A program made the position numbers and the translations under genes. This document shows positions 47,189 to 55,794 of a stretch of DNA of 64,000 nt, piece after piece. The notes beneath the pieces were generated by a model, which saw nothing but the letters and a program-made list of their open reading frames with translations, was not told where the DNA came from and made no database searches. Each line of letters opens with the position of its first letter. Position 1 is the first letter of the stretch. The stretch comes from Streptobacillus ratti. Its GTDB lineage: Bacteria; Fusobacteriota; Fusobacteriia; Fusobacteriales; Leptotrichiaceae. The DNA lies in NCBI RefSeq assembly GCF_001891165.1, contig NZ_LKKW01000002.1, forward strand, positions 1-64,000. The letters are read 5' to 3'.

Positions 47189-47596
47189 TTATTCCCCTCT
47201 TTCTTTTTGTTTAAATTTTAATATATAAATAACCAAGATAAATTGAATAATTATACTTAAATAATAAAAAATTGTATCTTGTTTAAATACAAATATTTTA
47301 AATAGTATATTAGAAGTTATAAATAAAGTCCATACCCCTTTATATAAGCTATTTATTTTATAATGTCTATAAGACACATATGTATATATTGAAAAAATCA
47401 TAAATATAGAAACTGAACTAAAATATTTTATCATTTCCACAGTAATATAATCATTCAAAGATATACCAGTTTTGGAATGTACTTCATTAAATAAGTCTAT
47501 ACTTTTAACTGCATACATACCATTTAAACTTTCAAATATCATTATAAACAAAACCATAAGTAAAAACTTATTTAATGTATTTCTATCTAATTTCAT
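47189..47596 (-). CDS. Small four-helix membrane protein of the mal operon
   Basis: A 135-residue protein with about four membrane segments (roughly 10-30, 55-75, 86-105 and 108-127) and charged ends. No family is recognised. It lies 2 bases before malF and after the terminator-like hairpin that follows malE, so it is the first gene of the less-expressed distal part of the mal operon. It may be an accessory of the transporter. Confidence 0.65.
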   Translation of the reverse strand: MKLDRNTLNKFLLMVLFIMIFESLNGMYAVKSIDLFNEVHSKTGISLNDYITVEMIKYFSSVSIFMIFSIYTYVSYRHYKINSLYKGVWTLFITSNILFKIFVFKQDTIFYYLSIIIQFILVIYILKFKQKERGE

Positions 47597-47610
47597 AAAT
47601 CCTCTTCTTT

Positions 47611-47657
47611 AAAAAAGGAGTAAGTGCTTTTAGAACATGTTCTTTAACACCTACTCC
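47611..47657 (-). terminator. Terminator/attenuator between malE and the membrane genes
   Basis: On the minus strand, GGAGTAGGTG pairs with CACTTACTCC with one mismatched step, and the enclosed loop holds a 12-bp palindrome AGAACATGTTCT. It is followed by TTTTTT. Partial read-through would give more MalE than transporter. Confidence 0.7.
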
Positions 47658-47664
47658 ATTTAAT

Positions 47665-48966
47665 CTATTGTCCTAAATTTGTTAATAATGCTTTAAAGCT
47701 TGCTTGTACTTCTTTATATGCCTCTTCTGGAGTTGCAGGTTTTTTAGCTTCCCATGAAAGTAAAGCATTTTCCCATGTTGTCCATACTTGTCCCCATTCT
47801 TGGAATAATGGTCTTGAAATAGCTCCTTCATATCCTTCTATAACTGAAGTTATAACTTTTTTATCTAATTCTTCTAATTCAAGTTTAGCATATTCATCTG
47901 TAGAAACGTTAGGCATGATTTTACCTGTTATTTTATAGAAATCTGCTGCAAACATTGGATTCATAATTTCAGCTATTACTGCTTCAGATAAAGCTAATTT
48001 TTCCATGTTTTCTTCATTTCTAGCATTAATTGATAAAGCCCATCCACCTTTCCAGTGTTTTAATTCTTTACCAGCAAATTTAGCTTGATTTAATCCAGCA
48101 ACTTCTAAGTCTTCTCCAACTAATCCTGACCAAGCTGCTAATTCCCATGGACCAGAAATTCTAACTGAACCTTTTTTACCAGTTTTGAAATTATCATCCA
48201 TGTATCCATAAACTGCTGTTATATCAAAAATAGGAAGTTTTTTATCATTTGATTCTTTCCAATATTTATGTAATCCAACAAACATAGTTTGTACTTCTGG
48301 AGTTAATTCTGCCCAATCTTTTGTTAAGTCAGAAAAGAATTTATCTCCATCTTTACCTAATAATTCTACACCAAATCCATTAGTTATAGCAACAGCCCAC
48401 CATGCGTTAAATACAGGTATCATAGCAACTTCAGGAGAAAGTTCAGCTAAATCTAAATTAGCTAAATCTATTCCGTTTGCTGCAACGTTTTTAGTATTGT
48501 ATCCTAATAATAATGTTTCAATATTGAAAGGGAATCCATAGTATGAACCATCAAATTTTAATTGTCCACCAAGTCCTTTATCAAAATCTCCAAATCCACC
48601 AATTTTATTACCTAAAGCTTTAGCATCAAATGAAGCTAATAAGTCTTTTCCGTGTAATGATTCTATTCTATCTAATGGTATAGCAAAAACGTCAGCTACA
48701 TCTTCATTTTCAGCATTAGTTTCTTCAATAACTTTCATATGATCAAATGAACCAATAACTTTTAAATCTATTGTAGCATCAGGATTTTTTTCCTTAACTC
48801 TTTCTATTGCTGCCTCATAATAAGGTTTCCAAGATTCTTCAGCTTGTACAACTATATGTCCTGTTAAACCTTCTCCATTTCCAGTTTTAACATCTCCTTT
48901 AGAACCACAAGATATTAATAAAGAAAACGCTAAAAATACACTTGTTGCAAGTTTCTTAAAATTCAT
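47665..48966 (-). CDS. malE: Maltodextrin-binding lipoprotein MalE (copy 1)
   Basis: The lipoprotein signal ends in lipobox LLISC (Cys about 20), then GSKG. The rest is a 433-residue periplasmic binding fold with the maltodextrin-binding pattern HIVVQAEESWKPYY, NAENEDVADVFAIP and GYPFN-like GFPFNIETLLLGYNT. It ends LLTNLGQ. It has its own promoter with a LacI-type operator and leads the mal transport operon. Copy 2 at 55844-57139 is highly similar (three-quarters or more identical by eye). Confidence 0.9.
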   Translation of the reverse strand: MNFKKLATSVFLAFSLLISCGSKGDVKTGNGEGLTGHIVVQAEESWKPYYEAAIERVKEKNPDATIDLKVIGSFDHMKVIEETNAENEDVADVFAIPLDRIESLHGKDLLASFDAKALGNKIGGFGDFDKGLGGQLKFDGSYYGFPFNIETLLLGYNTKNVAANGIDLANLDLAELSPEVAMIPVFNAWWAVAITNGFGVELLGKDGDKFFSDLTKDWAELTPEVQTMFVGLHKYWKESNDKKLPIFDITAVYGYMDDNFKTGKKGSVRISGPWELAAWSGLVGEDLEVAGLNQAKFAGKELKHWKGGWALSINARNEENMEKLALSEAVIAEIMNPMFAADFYKITGKIMPNVSTDEYAKLELEELDKKVITSVIEGYEGAISRPLFQEWGQVWTTWENALLSWEAKKPATPEEAYKEVQASFKALLTNLGQ

Positions 48967-49006
48967 AATTCTTCCACTCCTACTTCTTTAATTTTTATAT
49001 TTTTTA

Positions 49007-49020
49007 TGCAATCGTTTGCA
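49007..49020. promoter_or_regulatory. LacI-family operator of malE copy 1
   Basis: The near-palindrome TGCAATCGTTTGCA lies 12 bases downstream of the -10 box, over the transcription start, and recurs identically before malE copy 2. It fits a MalR/LacI site with a central CG. Confidence 0.75.
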
Positions 49021-49032
49021 ATTTTCACTAAT

Positions 49033-49060
49033 ATTATACCTCATTAATTACTAAAGTCAA
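49033..49060 (-). promoter_or_regulatory. Promoter of malE copy 1
   Basis: TTGACT (49060-49055) and TATAAT (49038-49033), spacer 16, minus strand. The 215-base gap between malE and the exporter ATPase otherwise holds only the operator and the ribosome site; no terminator for the upstream exporter operon was recognised. Confidence 0.7.
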
Positions 49061-49181
49061 CATATTTTTCATAAAAAGTTTACTTATTAAATATATTAGC
49101 AGAAAAAAGTTGGAAAAATTAAATTTATGTTATTTATAAAGATATACTTATATATTAAACTAAAATCAATACTTTTAAAGC

Positions 49182-50189
49182 TTAAGCATTTTCAGTTCCA
49201 TAATCATTGTTGTATATTCTTTTAACTATTTTATCTATACTTATTTCTTCAAATTTAATATTTTCTATTTCAAGATTATTGAATAATTTTAGTATTAATT
49301 CTTTTTCTCTTTCTATATTATTTTCAAATATAATTCTTAAATTATTTTTTTCTAATTTATATTCTTTTATTATTTTATCTAAAATAAATTCATTCATTAA
49401 ATCAGAAACATTAGTAGTGTTAATTAAATTACATATGCAAACTTTGTCTTTTGAATATATTTTTTTCAAATTTTCTAAACTATTCTTATATATAATCTCT
49501 CCATTATTAATTACAATAATATTATTACACAAATATTCTACATCTCTCATATCATGTGTTGTAAGTAACATAGTAATATTTTCATCTTCATTAATTTTCT
49601 TTAAAGTTTTTAAAATTTTATCCTTAATAACTACATCTAATCCTATAGTTGGTTCATCTAAAAAAAGAATTTTAGGTTTATGAAGTAATGCTCCTGCTAA
49701 ATCAGCTTTCATTCTTTGCCCTAAAGATAGTTGTCTTATTTGTTTATACTTTATTTCCTCTATATTTAAAATATTATCAAGATACTTATATCTTTCTTCA
49801 AATTCTTTATTACCTATTCCATATATCTCTTTTAAAAGTTTCAGATTATCTTCTAATGTCAAATCCCACCATAAACTTGACTTTTGACCAAATACTACAC
49901 CTATAATCTTAGCATTCTCAATTCTATTTTCAGTCGGTATTAAAGAATTAACATAACAATTACCAGATGTTGGAGTTAATATACCTGTTAACATTTTAAT
50001 AGTAGTTGATTTTCCACTTCCATTAGGTCCTAAAAATCCTAATATTTCTCCTGCATTAATTTCAAAATTAAGATTAGATACTACTCTAAGTACTTTTTTA
50101 TCTCTACTAAATAAACCTTTTCTTTTATATATTGTAAATTCCTTAGTTAAATTTTCAACTTTTATTATACTATGACCCTGAGCTTTCAT
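49182..50189 (-). CDS. ABC-2 exporter ATPase, module A
   Basis: The ATPase shows Walker A GPNGSGKST, the GVVFGQKSSLWWDL region, the signature LSLGQ (in place of LSGGQ) and Walker B ILFLDEPTIGLD, followed by a C-terminal domain of about 100 residues. This pattern belongs to ATPases paired with ABC-2 permeases of the DUF990 type. The ATG at 50189 is preceded by AAGGTG at good spacing; a GTG at 50201 is the alternative. It overlaps the permease gene by 20 bases. Substrate unknown. Confidence 0.85.
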   Translation of the reverse strand: MKAQGHSIIKVENLTKEFTIYKRKGLFSRDKKVLRVVSNLNFEINAGEILGFLGPNGSGKSTTIKMLTGILTPTSGNCYVNSLIPTENRIENAKIIGVVFGQKSSLWWDLTLEDNLKLLKEIYGIGNKEFEERYKYLDNILNIEEIKYKQIRQLSLGQRMKADLAGALLHKPKILFLDEPTIGLDVVIKDKILKTLKKINEDENITMLLTTHDMRDVEYLCNNIIVINNGEIIYKNSLENLKKIYSKDKVCICNLINTTNVSDLMNEFILDKIIKEYKLEKNNLRIIFENNIEREKELILKLFNNLEIENIKFEEISIDKIVKRIYNNDYGTENA

Positions 50190-50970
50190 ATCTTTTTTCA
50201 CCTTGCTTCCAAATTATTTTTGTAATCATAATTAAAACTATAACTATAATAATTAATTTCATAAAAATATATATATTTAATTTTTCTAACAATATATACT
50301 TTATAGGGTAATATGCTGTTAAAGAATAAGCAAATACATATGTCAAAATCATTTGCATAACTTTTGGATATATAGTTATTGGATATTTAGCATAAGTAGA
50401 TATTGAATACAACGCATTTAATATGCTGAACCCTTTTTTGATGTAAAAGACTGATGATGTTGCAATTACTTTAAGACAAGTATAGACTATTACACCTATT
50501 ACAAGAAAAAACAATGTTTTTAAAATCAAGATAAAATTAATATCTATTTTTAATTTTAATACAGCATAAACATATAAACTTATTCCTGTAATTATTTCTC
50601 CAAGAGCATCAAATTGTACTTTTTCTATAATTATTTGAAATAAAGGATTTAATGGTCTTACTAAATATTTATCATATAAGCCTCTAGTAACTCCATTGCT
50701 AGAAAAATTCCATAAGAAATCTGAATAAAAATGGTCGATACCTTTTGTTAATTGAGCAAAACCATATAAGGCTAACATTTGATAAACATCAAATTCATCT
50801 ATACTAGATGTATTGTTATATAATATTCCAATGAATAATAATCCACTTATTTGTATAATTAGAAAAGCAAGAATCCCAATTATGAAATTAGACATTGAAT
50901 TTGTAAATATTTTAAATTCGTACTTAAATTTAACTAAATATATATGTAAATATTTTAAAATCGTCTTCAT
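50170..50970 (-). CDS. ABC-2 family permease, module A second subunit
   Basis: A 266-residue permease with about six membrane segments. The FSSNGVTRGLYDKYLVRPLNP stretch is typical of the DUF990/ABC-2 family 6 permeases (compare REGKYDRYLLRPYST in module B). Its stop overlaps the ATPase start, and its start directly adjoins the first permease. Confidence 0.8.
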   Translation of the reverse strand: MKTILKYLHIYLVKFKYEFKIFTNSMSNFIIGILAFLIIQISGLLFIGILYNNTSSIDEFDVYQMLALYGFAQLTKGIDHFYSDFLWNFSSNGVTRGLYDKYLVRPLNPLFQIIIEKVQFDALGEIITGISLYVYAVLKLKIDINFILILKTLFFLVIGVIVYTCLKVIATSSVFYIKKGFSILNALYSISTYAKYPITIYPKVMQMILTYVFAYSLTAYYPIKYILLEKLNIYIFMKLIIIVIVLIMITKIIWKQGEKRYESSGS

Positions 50971-51777
50971 CTACCCTCCATTTACTTGTAATCTAATTTT
51001 AGCTTTGCTATATACTACATTAACAACTATCCATAATATTATGCACCATATCGCTTGAATTAATAATATTTTGACAGAATTATATCTTGAAAATTTATTT
51101 AATAATATAGAAACTGATCCAAAATTAATGTAGTAAAAAGGTGTAAGTTCTAAAAATTTAACTACCCTATCAGGATAAAAACTTAATGGAAATAGTTGTC
51201 CTGTAACTATCATTAATATTGCATTTTCTAACATTATAAAGCCCCAAATATAGTTGACAAAAAAAGAACAAAATCCAACTAATATACTTATTTCAAAATT
51301 TATAATAATACTAAATAATAATGAAACAGTATAAAATAAAATACTTCCTAGAGTTATTTCAGACTTTATATTAAATATATTCATATATATTATTAACATT
51401 GATATTATTGGTAAAAATAACATTGTTAGGTTATATAAAACTTGCCCTATTCCTTCTCCTACTAATTTTTTTATATAAGATACTGGTCTTATGAAACTAT
51501 TTGTTATTTCCCCACTTTTAACTTCGTTAGAAATTATTCTTGCTATATCTACATTTATTATCATGGCTGTCAAATTAGACATAAGAGTATACAGTATAAT
51601 TGAATTAAAGCTATAGCCCTCTATTGTGGGTTTACCAGAACTATTATAAACCACAGACCATAAAAATAGCATCCCTAAAATATTAAATATCCCTGATAAC
51701 ACAGAAATCCAGATATCCCATTTATATACTAAACTTCTTTTCAAGCTATTTCTTGAATAAATACTAATTATCTTCAT
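50971..51777 (-). CDS. ABC-2 family permease, module A first subunit
   Basis: A 268-residue permease with about six membrane segments; EVKSGEITNSFIRPVSY corresponds to TGTISIDLIRPVSI of the module B partner, and FFPLSFYPDRVVKFLE-like loops match too. The ATG has no close ribosome site; an AAAGGAAG element lies about 50 bases upstream with a stem-loop between them. Confidence 0.8.
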   Translation of the reverse strand: MKIISIYSRNSLKRSLVYKWDIWISVLSGIFNILGMLFLWSVVYNSSGKPTIEGYSFNSIILYTLMSNLTAMIINVDIARIISNEVKSGEITNSFIRPVSYIKKLVGEGIGQVLYNLTMLFLPIISMLIIYMNIFNIKSEITLGSILFYTVSLLFSIIINFEISILVGFCSFFVNYIWGFIMLENAILMIVTGQLFPLSFYPDRVVKFLELTPFYYINFGSVSILLNKFSRYNSVKILLIQAIWCIILWIVVNVVYSKAKIRLQVNGG

Positions 51778-51786
51778 TTCATTTTT

Positions 51787-51829
51787 AAGACTAAATAATA
51801 ATATTTAATATTAATGTTAGTCTTCCTTT
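51787..51829 (-). promoter_or_regulatory. Stem-loop between a ribosome site and the module A permease start
   Basis: AAGACTAA and TTAGTCTT (8 bp) enclose 22 bases. AAAGGAAG lies at the 5' foot and the ATG 10 bases after the 3' foot on the minus strand, so folding would bring the ribosome site close to the start codon. Confidence 0.4.
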
Positions 51830-51895
51830 CTGAAAAATTTTAATTTTATAATAGGTCTTATTTTGATATTTTTTATTCTCTATTTTAACATCTTT

Positions 51896-52804
51896 CTATA
51901 ATTCATATAAATTAATTAAAATATTTTCCAATGTTTGTTCATTTATTTCTAAATTTATTACTTGATTTTTTTCTATAATTTCTTTCATAGCATTTAAAAA
52001 TTCATCTTTTGATTTTAATTTTAATTTATATTTTAAATCATCTATTTTTTCTTTTATGTAACTATCACTAATTTCAAATTCACTGTCATTTTTTATTTCA
52101 ACCATTATTTCATGAGTTATACCAGATTTTTTTAAAAGTTCATCTATATTCCCTTTATAATAAAGAAGTCCTTTATTAATTATCATAATCTTTTGAGTAA
52201 CATTTTCTATATCTTCTAAATCATGTGATGTTATAACTACAGTTGTATTAAATTCCTTATTTATTTTTTTTATTAATTCATGAATATTTTTCTTAGATTT
52301 TACATCTAATCCTATTGTAGGTTCATCTAAGAATACTAATTCTGGATTATGTAAAAAAGTTGCAACTAATTCACATTTAGTCTTTTGTCCTAAACTTAAT
52401 TCTCTAACTGGTTTATTCTCTAGTCCATTCAACTCTAATATCTCACTTAATTTTTTTAAATTATTTCTAAACTCTTCATCTGGTATGTCATATATTCTTT
52501 TTAAAATATAATATGTGTCAATAGATGGTAAATCCCATTCTAGTTGCGATCTTTGACCAAACATTACCCCTATATTTTTAACATATTTTTTTCTATTTTT
52601 TTGAGGTTCTACACCATTTATTAATATAGTTCCACTTGTTGGTTTTAATATTCCAGATAACATCTTTATAGTTGTACTTTTACCAGCTCCATTTACACCA
52701 AGAAACCCTATTATATCCCCTTTTTCAACTTCAAATGAAATCCCTTTTATTGCTTCAAAGTCCTTAAATTTCTTAGTCAATTTTTCAACTTTTATATAAC
52801 TCAT
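51896..52804 (-). CDS. ABC-2 exporter ATPase, module B
   Basis: A 302-residue ATPase with Walker A GVNGAGKST, GVMFGQRSQLEWDLP, signature LSLGQ and Walker B LVFLDEPTIGLD. It is related to the module A ATPase at perhaps 40% by eye, so the two modules are old paralogues rather than a fresh duplication. It lies about 50 bases after the second permease of module B. Confidence 0.85.
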   Translation of the reverse strand: MSYIKVEKLTKKFKDFEAIKGISFEVEKGDIIGFLGVNGAGKSTTIKMLSGILKPTSGTILINGVEPQKNRKKYVKNIGVMFGQRSQLEWDLPSIDTYYILKRIYDIPDEEFRNNLKKLSEILELNGLENKPVRELSLGQKTKCELVATFLHNPELVFLDEPTIGLDVKSKKNIHELIKKINKEFNTTVVITSHDLEDIENVTQKIMIINKGLLYYKGNIDELLKKSGITHEIMVEIKNDSEFEISDSYIKEKIDDLKYKLKLKSKDEFLNAMKEIIEKNQVINLEINEQTLENILINLYEL

Positions 52805-52855
52805 TTAATTATCTCCTTATATTTTAATTTTGTATTTTAGTAATCAAATTACCTA

Positions 52856-53659
52856 CTAATTTCCTACTGATGAATATTTTTTTTCTAATTTTTTAAATAA
52901 TAAATATGACATTACAAAAAAAAGTATTCCTGCTAAAGGAAAAAATAAGTCTAAATAATTATTTTGAGGTTTAATCTTATTTAATATTATACTTATTGGA
53001 TAATATGATACTAATGTTACTGGCAATATATATGAGAAAAAATCTTGTATATATTTTGGAAATACATCTTTTGGATATTGCATCATTGATACACTTCCTT
53101 GTATAAATATTCCTGTAAATTCAATATATTGTGTAAATAGAAATGTTAATGAGCCTACAGCAATATATATTCCAGCATAAAGACTTGTTGATGAAGCTAA
53201 AACAAATAACAAGTAGATTAGCTTATATATATTACTAATGTGTTCAAAATTATAGAATAAACCAATAATTAAAACAAATATAGCTAATAATAACCTACCT
53301 ATTCTCACGGGCTGAAAATTATATGCAGAAATTTGTAGCAATGTAGAATATGGTCTTAATAAATATCTATCGTATTTCCCCTCTCTTATTATAGATTGAA
53401 TATTTGATTCAAATCCTCTAAAAAATACTTCTGAAAATGAAAACGAAAAGTTAATTATTCCATAAAGTAAAAAAACTTCTGTTAATTTCCAATTATTTAA
53501 ACTTCCAAATTTATTAAATAAAGATAATAATCCTAAAAATTCAAATAATATTATTAGTAATTGATTAAATAATCCTACCATAAAATTAGCTTTATAGACT
53601 AAATTAGATTTTAAAACCATTTTTATTATATGTATATATTTTAGCATACTAACCTCCAT
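52856..53659 (-). CDS. ABC-2 family permease, module B second subunit
   Basis: A 267-residue permease with about six membrane segments; REGKYDRYLLRPYST is the DUF990-type loop. The last residues KKYSSVGN echo KRYESSGS of module A, showing they are counterparts. It overlaps the first subunit by 11 bases. Confidence 0.8.
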   Translation of the reverse strand: MEVSMLKYIHIIKMVLKSNLVYKANFMVGLFNQLLIILFEFLGLLSLFNKFGSLNNWKLTEVFLLYGIINFSFSFSEVFFRGFESNIQSIIREGKYDRYLLRPYSTLLQISAYNFQPVRIGRLLLAIFVLIIGLFYNFEHISNIYKLIYLLFVLASSTSLYAGIYIAVGSLTFLFTQYIEFTGIFIQGSVSMMQYPKDVFPKYIQDFFSYILPVTLVSYYPISIILNKIKPQNNYLDLFFPLAGILFFVMSYLLFKKLEKKYSSVGN

Positions 53660-54455
53660 AAATTTCTAATCTACTTGTAAATTTCTCATAGACTTTTTTA
53701 GAATATTTATAAAATATAAATATCCATATAAGTTGTATCATTATTTGTAAAAAAATCTCCTTATAATCATAAACACCATTAAATATTAATGCTGGTGTAT
53801 CTACGATAAATTTAAATGGTTGATATTTTAAATACACAACTAACTCTTTAGGATAAAAAGATAATGGAATTATCATACCTGATAACATAAAAGTAAGAGA
53901 TGTAATCAAACCTATAAAATTAGAGATTGATGTAAATATGAAACACAGACTATATATTGAAACAGTAATCAACGAACTTAATATAGTAGATAAAAAAATA
54001 CTTATTAAGAAAAAGAAAAATATATAGATTTTAGGTAATATTATTGAAATCTCACTTAAATTAAAGATAGGGAATATAAGTAATACAATTATAAACATAG
54101 GTACTGACCTTACTAAAAATCCAACTAATCTCCATGAAAATGTTTTAGAAAAAATTGAATTAAATATACTAACAGGTCTAATCAAATCAATGGAAATAGT
54201 ACCCGTCCTAATAGAATCAAAATCTTTCCAATTTATATTCCAAGGAACTATCATAAATAAAAATTGTGTCATCCAAATATATGTAATAGTTTGAGAAACA
54301 CTCATTGGCGATAACAATTCATTTTGGGAAACAAACGCAGTTATTGTATATATTCTAAATATTGCGAAAAATAACTGTGTTACTATTCCAGAAATAATTG
54401 ATATTACAAATTTTTTTGAAAGTTTCATTTCTTTAATAATTTGGCTAAGTAACAT
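53649..54455 (-). CDS. ABC-2 family permease, module B first subunit
   Basis: A 268-residue permease with about six membrane segments; the end TSRLEIYGG corresponds to KIRLQVNGG of module A. A strong AAAGGAGG ribosome site and a consensus promoter precede it, so it heads the exporter operon. The left half of a split terminator and the IS lie just upstream. Confidence 0.8.
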   Translation of the reverse strand: MLLSQIIKEMKLSKKFVISIISGIVTQLFFAIFRIYTITAFVSQNELLSPMSVSQTITYIWMTQFLFMIVPWNINWKDFDSIRTGTISIDLIRPVSIFNSIFSKTFSWRLVGFLVRSVPMFIIVLLIFPIFNLSEISIILPKIYIFFFFLISIFLSTILSSLITVSIYSLCFIFTSISNFIGLITSLTFMLSGMIIPLSFYPKELVVYLKYQPFKFIVDTPALIFNGVYDYKEIFLQIMIQLIWIFIFYKYSKKVYEKFTSRLEIYGG

Positions 54456-54508
54456 TAAATAATCCTCCTTTTATATTTTTTATTCTACTAAATTTTAATT
54501 AGCTTTTT

Positions 54509-54537
54509 ATTATACCCAGCTAATACTATTTTGTCAA
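54509..54537 (-). promoter_or_regulatory. Consensus promoter of the ABC-2 exporter operon
   Basis: TTGACA (54537-54532) and TATAAT (54514-54509), spacer 17, minus strand: a perfect sigma70 promoter. It lies 2 bases beyond the T-tract of the IS-split terminator. Confidence 0.85.
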
Positions 54538-54545
54538 GACAAAAA

Positions 54546-54562
54546 ACTACACCTACAAAATC
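54546..54562 (-). terminator. Left half of an IS-split terminator (3' arm on the minus strand)
   Basis: ACTACACCTACAAAA pairs with TTTTGTGGTGTAGT at 55797-55810, with one bulged T. The minus-strand T-tract (TTTTTT, 54545-54540) follows this half. The halves are now 1.2 kb apart because of the insertion. Confidence 0.75.
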
Positions 54563-54597
54563 TCCTAAATTCCAAAAGTAAGTGTCCAAAAAAGAAG

Positions 54598-54626
54598 TTG
54601 AAAAAAAATAGGATATACAGTACAAT
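54598..54626 (+). promoter_or_regulatory. Predicted transposase promoter
   Basis: TTGAAA (54598-54603) and TACAAT (54621-54626), spacer 17. The predicted start near 54633 lies after the left arm of the hairpin at 54611-54664. Confidence 0.6.
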
Positions 54627-54664
54627 CATAAATGACGAAATCTATTGAAAGGAACTGTATATCC
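54611..54664 (+). repeat. Inverted repeat controlling transposase translation (predicted)
   Basis: GGATATACAGT (54611-54621) and its perfect complement ACTGTATATCC (54654-54664) enclose the ribosome site and touch the ATG at 54665. Only transcripts that read in from outside contain both arms. Confidence 0.7.
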
Positions 54665-55759
54665 ATGACTAATAATAACACATATTTTGAAATTAATAAA
54701 GAGAAAAAATTTAAACACCTTACTAAAGTTGATAGAGGTATAATATCTCATATCCTTAAAGAACATAACATTAAAGATTTAACCAAATATATTATTAAGC
54801 CCTCTACTAAAAACAGAAAATATTTTATCTCTGTATTAAATAAAATTTCTATTTCTTTAAATAAATCTATCAAAACTATTAAAAGAGAAATAACTAGAGG
54901 TACTATTAAACAACTTGATATTTTCTATAGACCTATTTTAATTTATGCTTTTAATATATCTCATGATAAATATAGAGAAAGAATTACTAAAAAAGAATTA
55001 CCTCTTAAAATTGATAATAATACTAAATTACCTTTTGAAATAGCTAGATTATTAAATAATAAATTTTCTCCTTATGCTATTATTCAAATTCTTAAGAGTA
55101 AGTATAATATTAACTTTTCTATTCAAACTCTATATAATTATATACATAAAGATTTATTTAAGTTTGTTGGATATAAAAAAGTTGATAATACAATAATATA
55201 TAAGAGTAAGGGTAATAGAACATATAATAAAAGAGTTATTAAATCTGGTGGTTTATCTATTGATGATAGAGAAGATTTAGTTAATTTTAGAGAAATATTA
55301 GGGCATTGGGAGATTGATACTGTTGTTGGAATTAGAGAGGGTAAATCTAAAGTTATACTTACTCTTACTGAAAGAGTTTCAAGATTAAATATTGTTACTT
55401 TATTAGATGCTAAGACTAATGATAATGTTATTAAAGAGGTTAAGAAGATAATTAAAAGTAATAAGTATTTAATTCATTCTATTACTTCTGATAATGGTGT
55501 TGAATTTTCTAATGTTAAGGATATTAACGATTTGGGGGTTAAGTGGTATTTTGCTCATCCTTATTGTTCTAATCAGAGAGGTTCTAATGAGAATAATAAT
55601 AAGTTTATTAGAAGATTTATTAATAAGGGTAAGTCTATGAATAATTTAAAGAAAAAAGATGTTAAATTTATTGAAAATTTTATGAATAATTATCCTAGAA
55701 AAATTTTCAATTCTTCAACATCTTTACAAGTTTATGAGTGCTTGTTAAATCTTATTTAA
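54665..55759 (+). CDS. IS30-family DDE transposase
   Basis: The transposase (364 residues from the ATG at 54665; an in-frame ATG at 54632 lies at the predicted transcription start and is less likely) has an N-terminal helix-turn-helix region with SISLNKSIKTIKREI. The DDE core is complete: HWEIDTVVG (Asp), TSDNGVEF (Asp) and GSNENNNKFIRR (Glu). Nothing is broken, so it may be active. Codon use is as AT-rich as its surroundings. Confidence 0.92.
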   Translation: MTNNNTYFEINKEKKFKHLTKVDRGIISHILKEHNIKDLTKYIIKPSTKNRKYFISVLNKISISLNKSIKTIKREITRGTIKQLDIFYRPILIYAFNISHDKYRERITKKELPLKIDNNTKLPFEIARLLNNKFSPYAIIQILKSKYNINFSIQTLYNYIHKDLFKFVGYKKVDNTIIYKSKGNRTYNKRVIKSGGLSIDDREDLVNFREILGHWEIDTVVGIREGKSKVILTLTERVSRLNIVTLLDAKTNDNVIKEVKKIIKSNKYLIHSITSDNGVEFSNVKDINDLGVKWYFAHPYCSNQRGSNENNNKFIRRFINKGKSMNNLKKKDVKFIENFMNNYPRKIFNSSTSLQVYECLLNLI

Positions 55760-55794
55760 TTCTTTTTTTGGACACTTACTTTTGGAATTTAGGA

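Larger units (their letters stand above)
54563..55794 (+). mobile_element. Complete IS30-family insertion sequence
   Basis: The ends are 31-bp perfect inverted repeats starting TCCTAAATTCCAAAAGTAAG at 54563 and its complement ending at 55794; total 1,232 bp. Flanking bases TC (or ATCT if the ends are taken one base in, 54564-55793) are a direct repeat, consistent with the short target duplications of this family. One intact DDE transposase is encoded. Insertion lies in the loop of a terminator hairpin. Confidence 0.88.
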
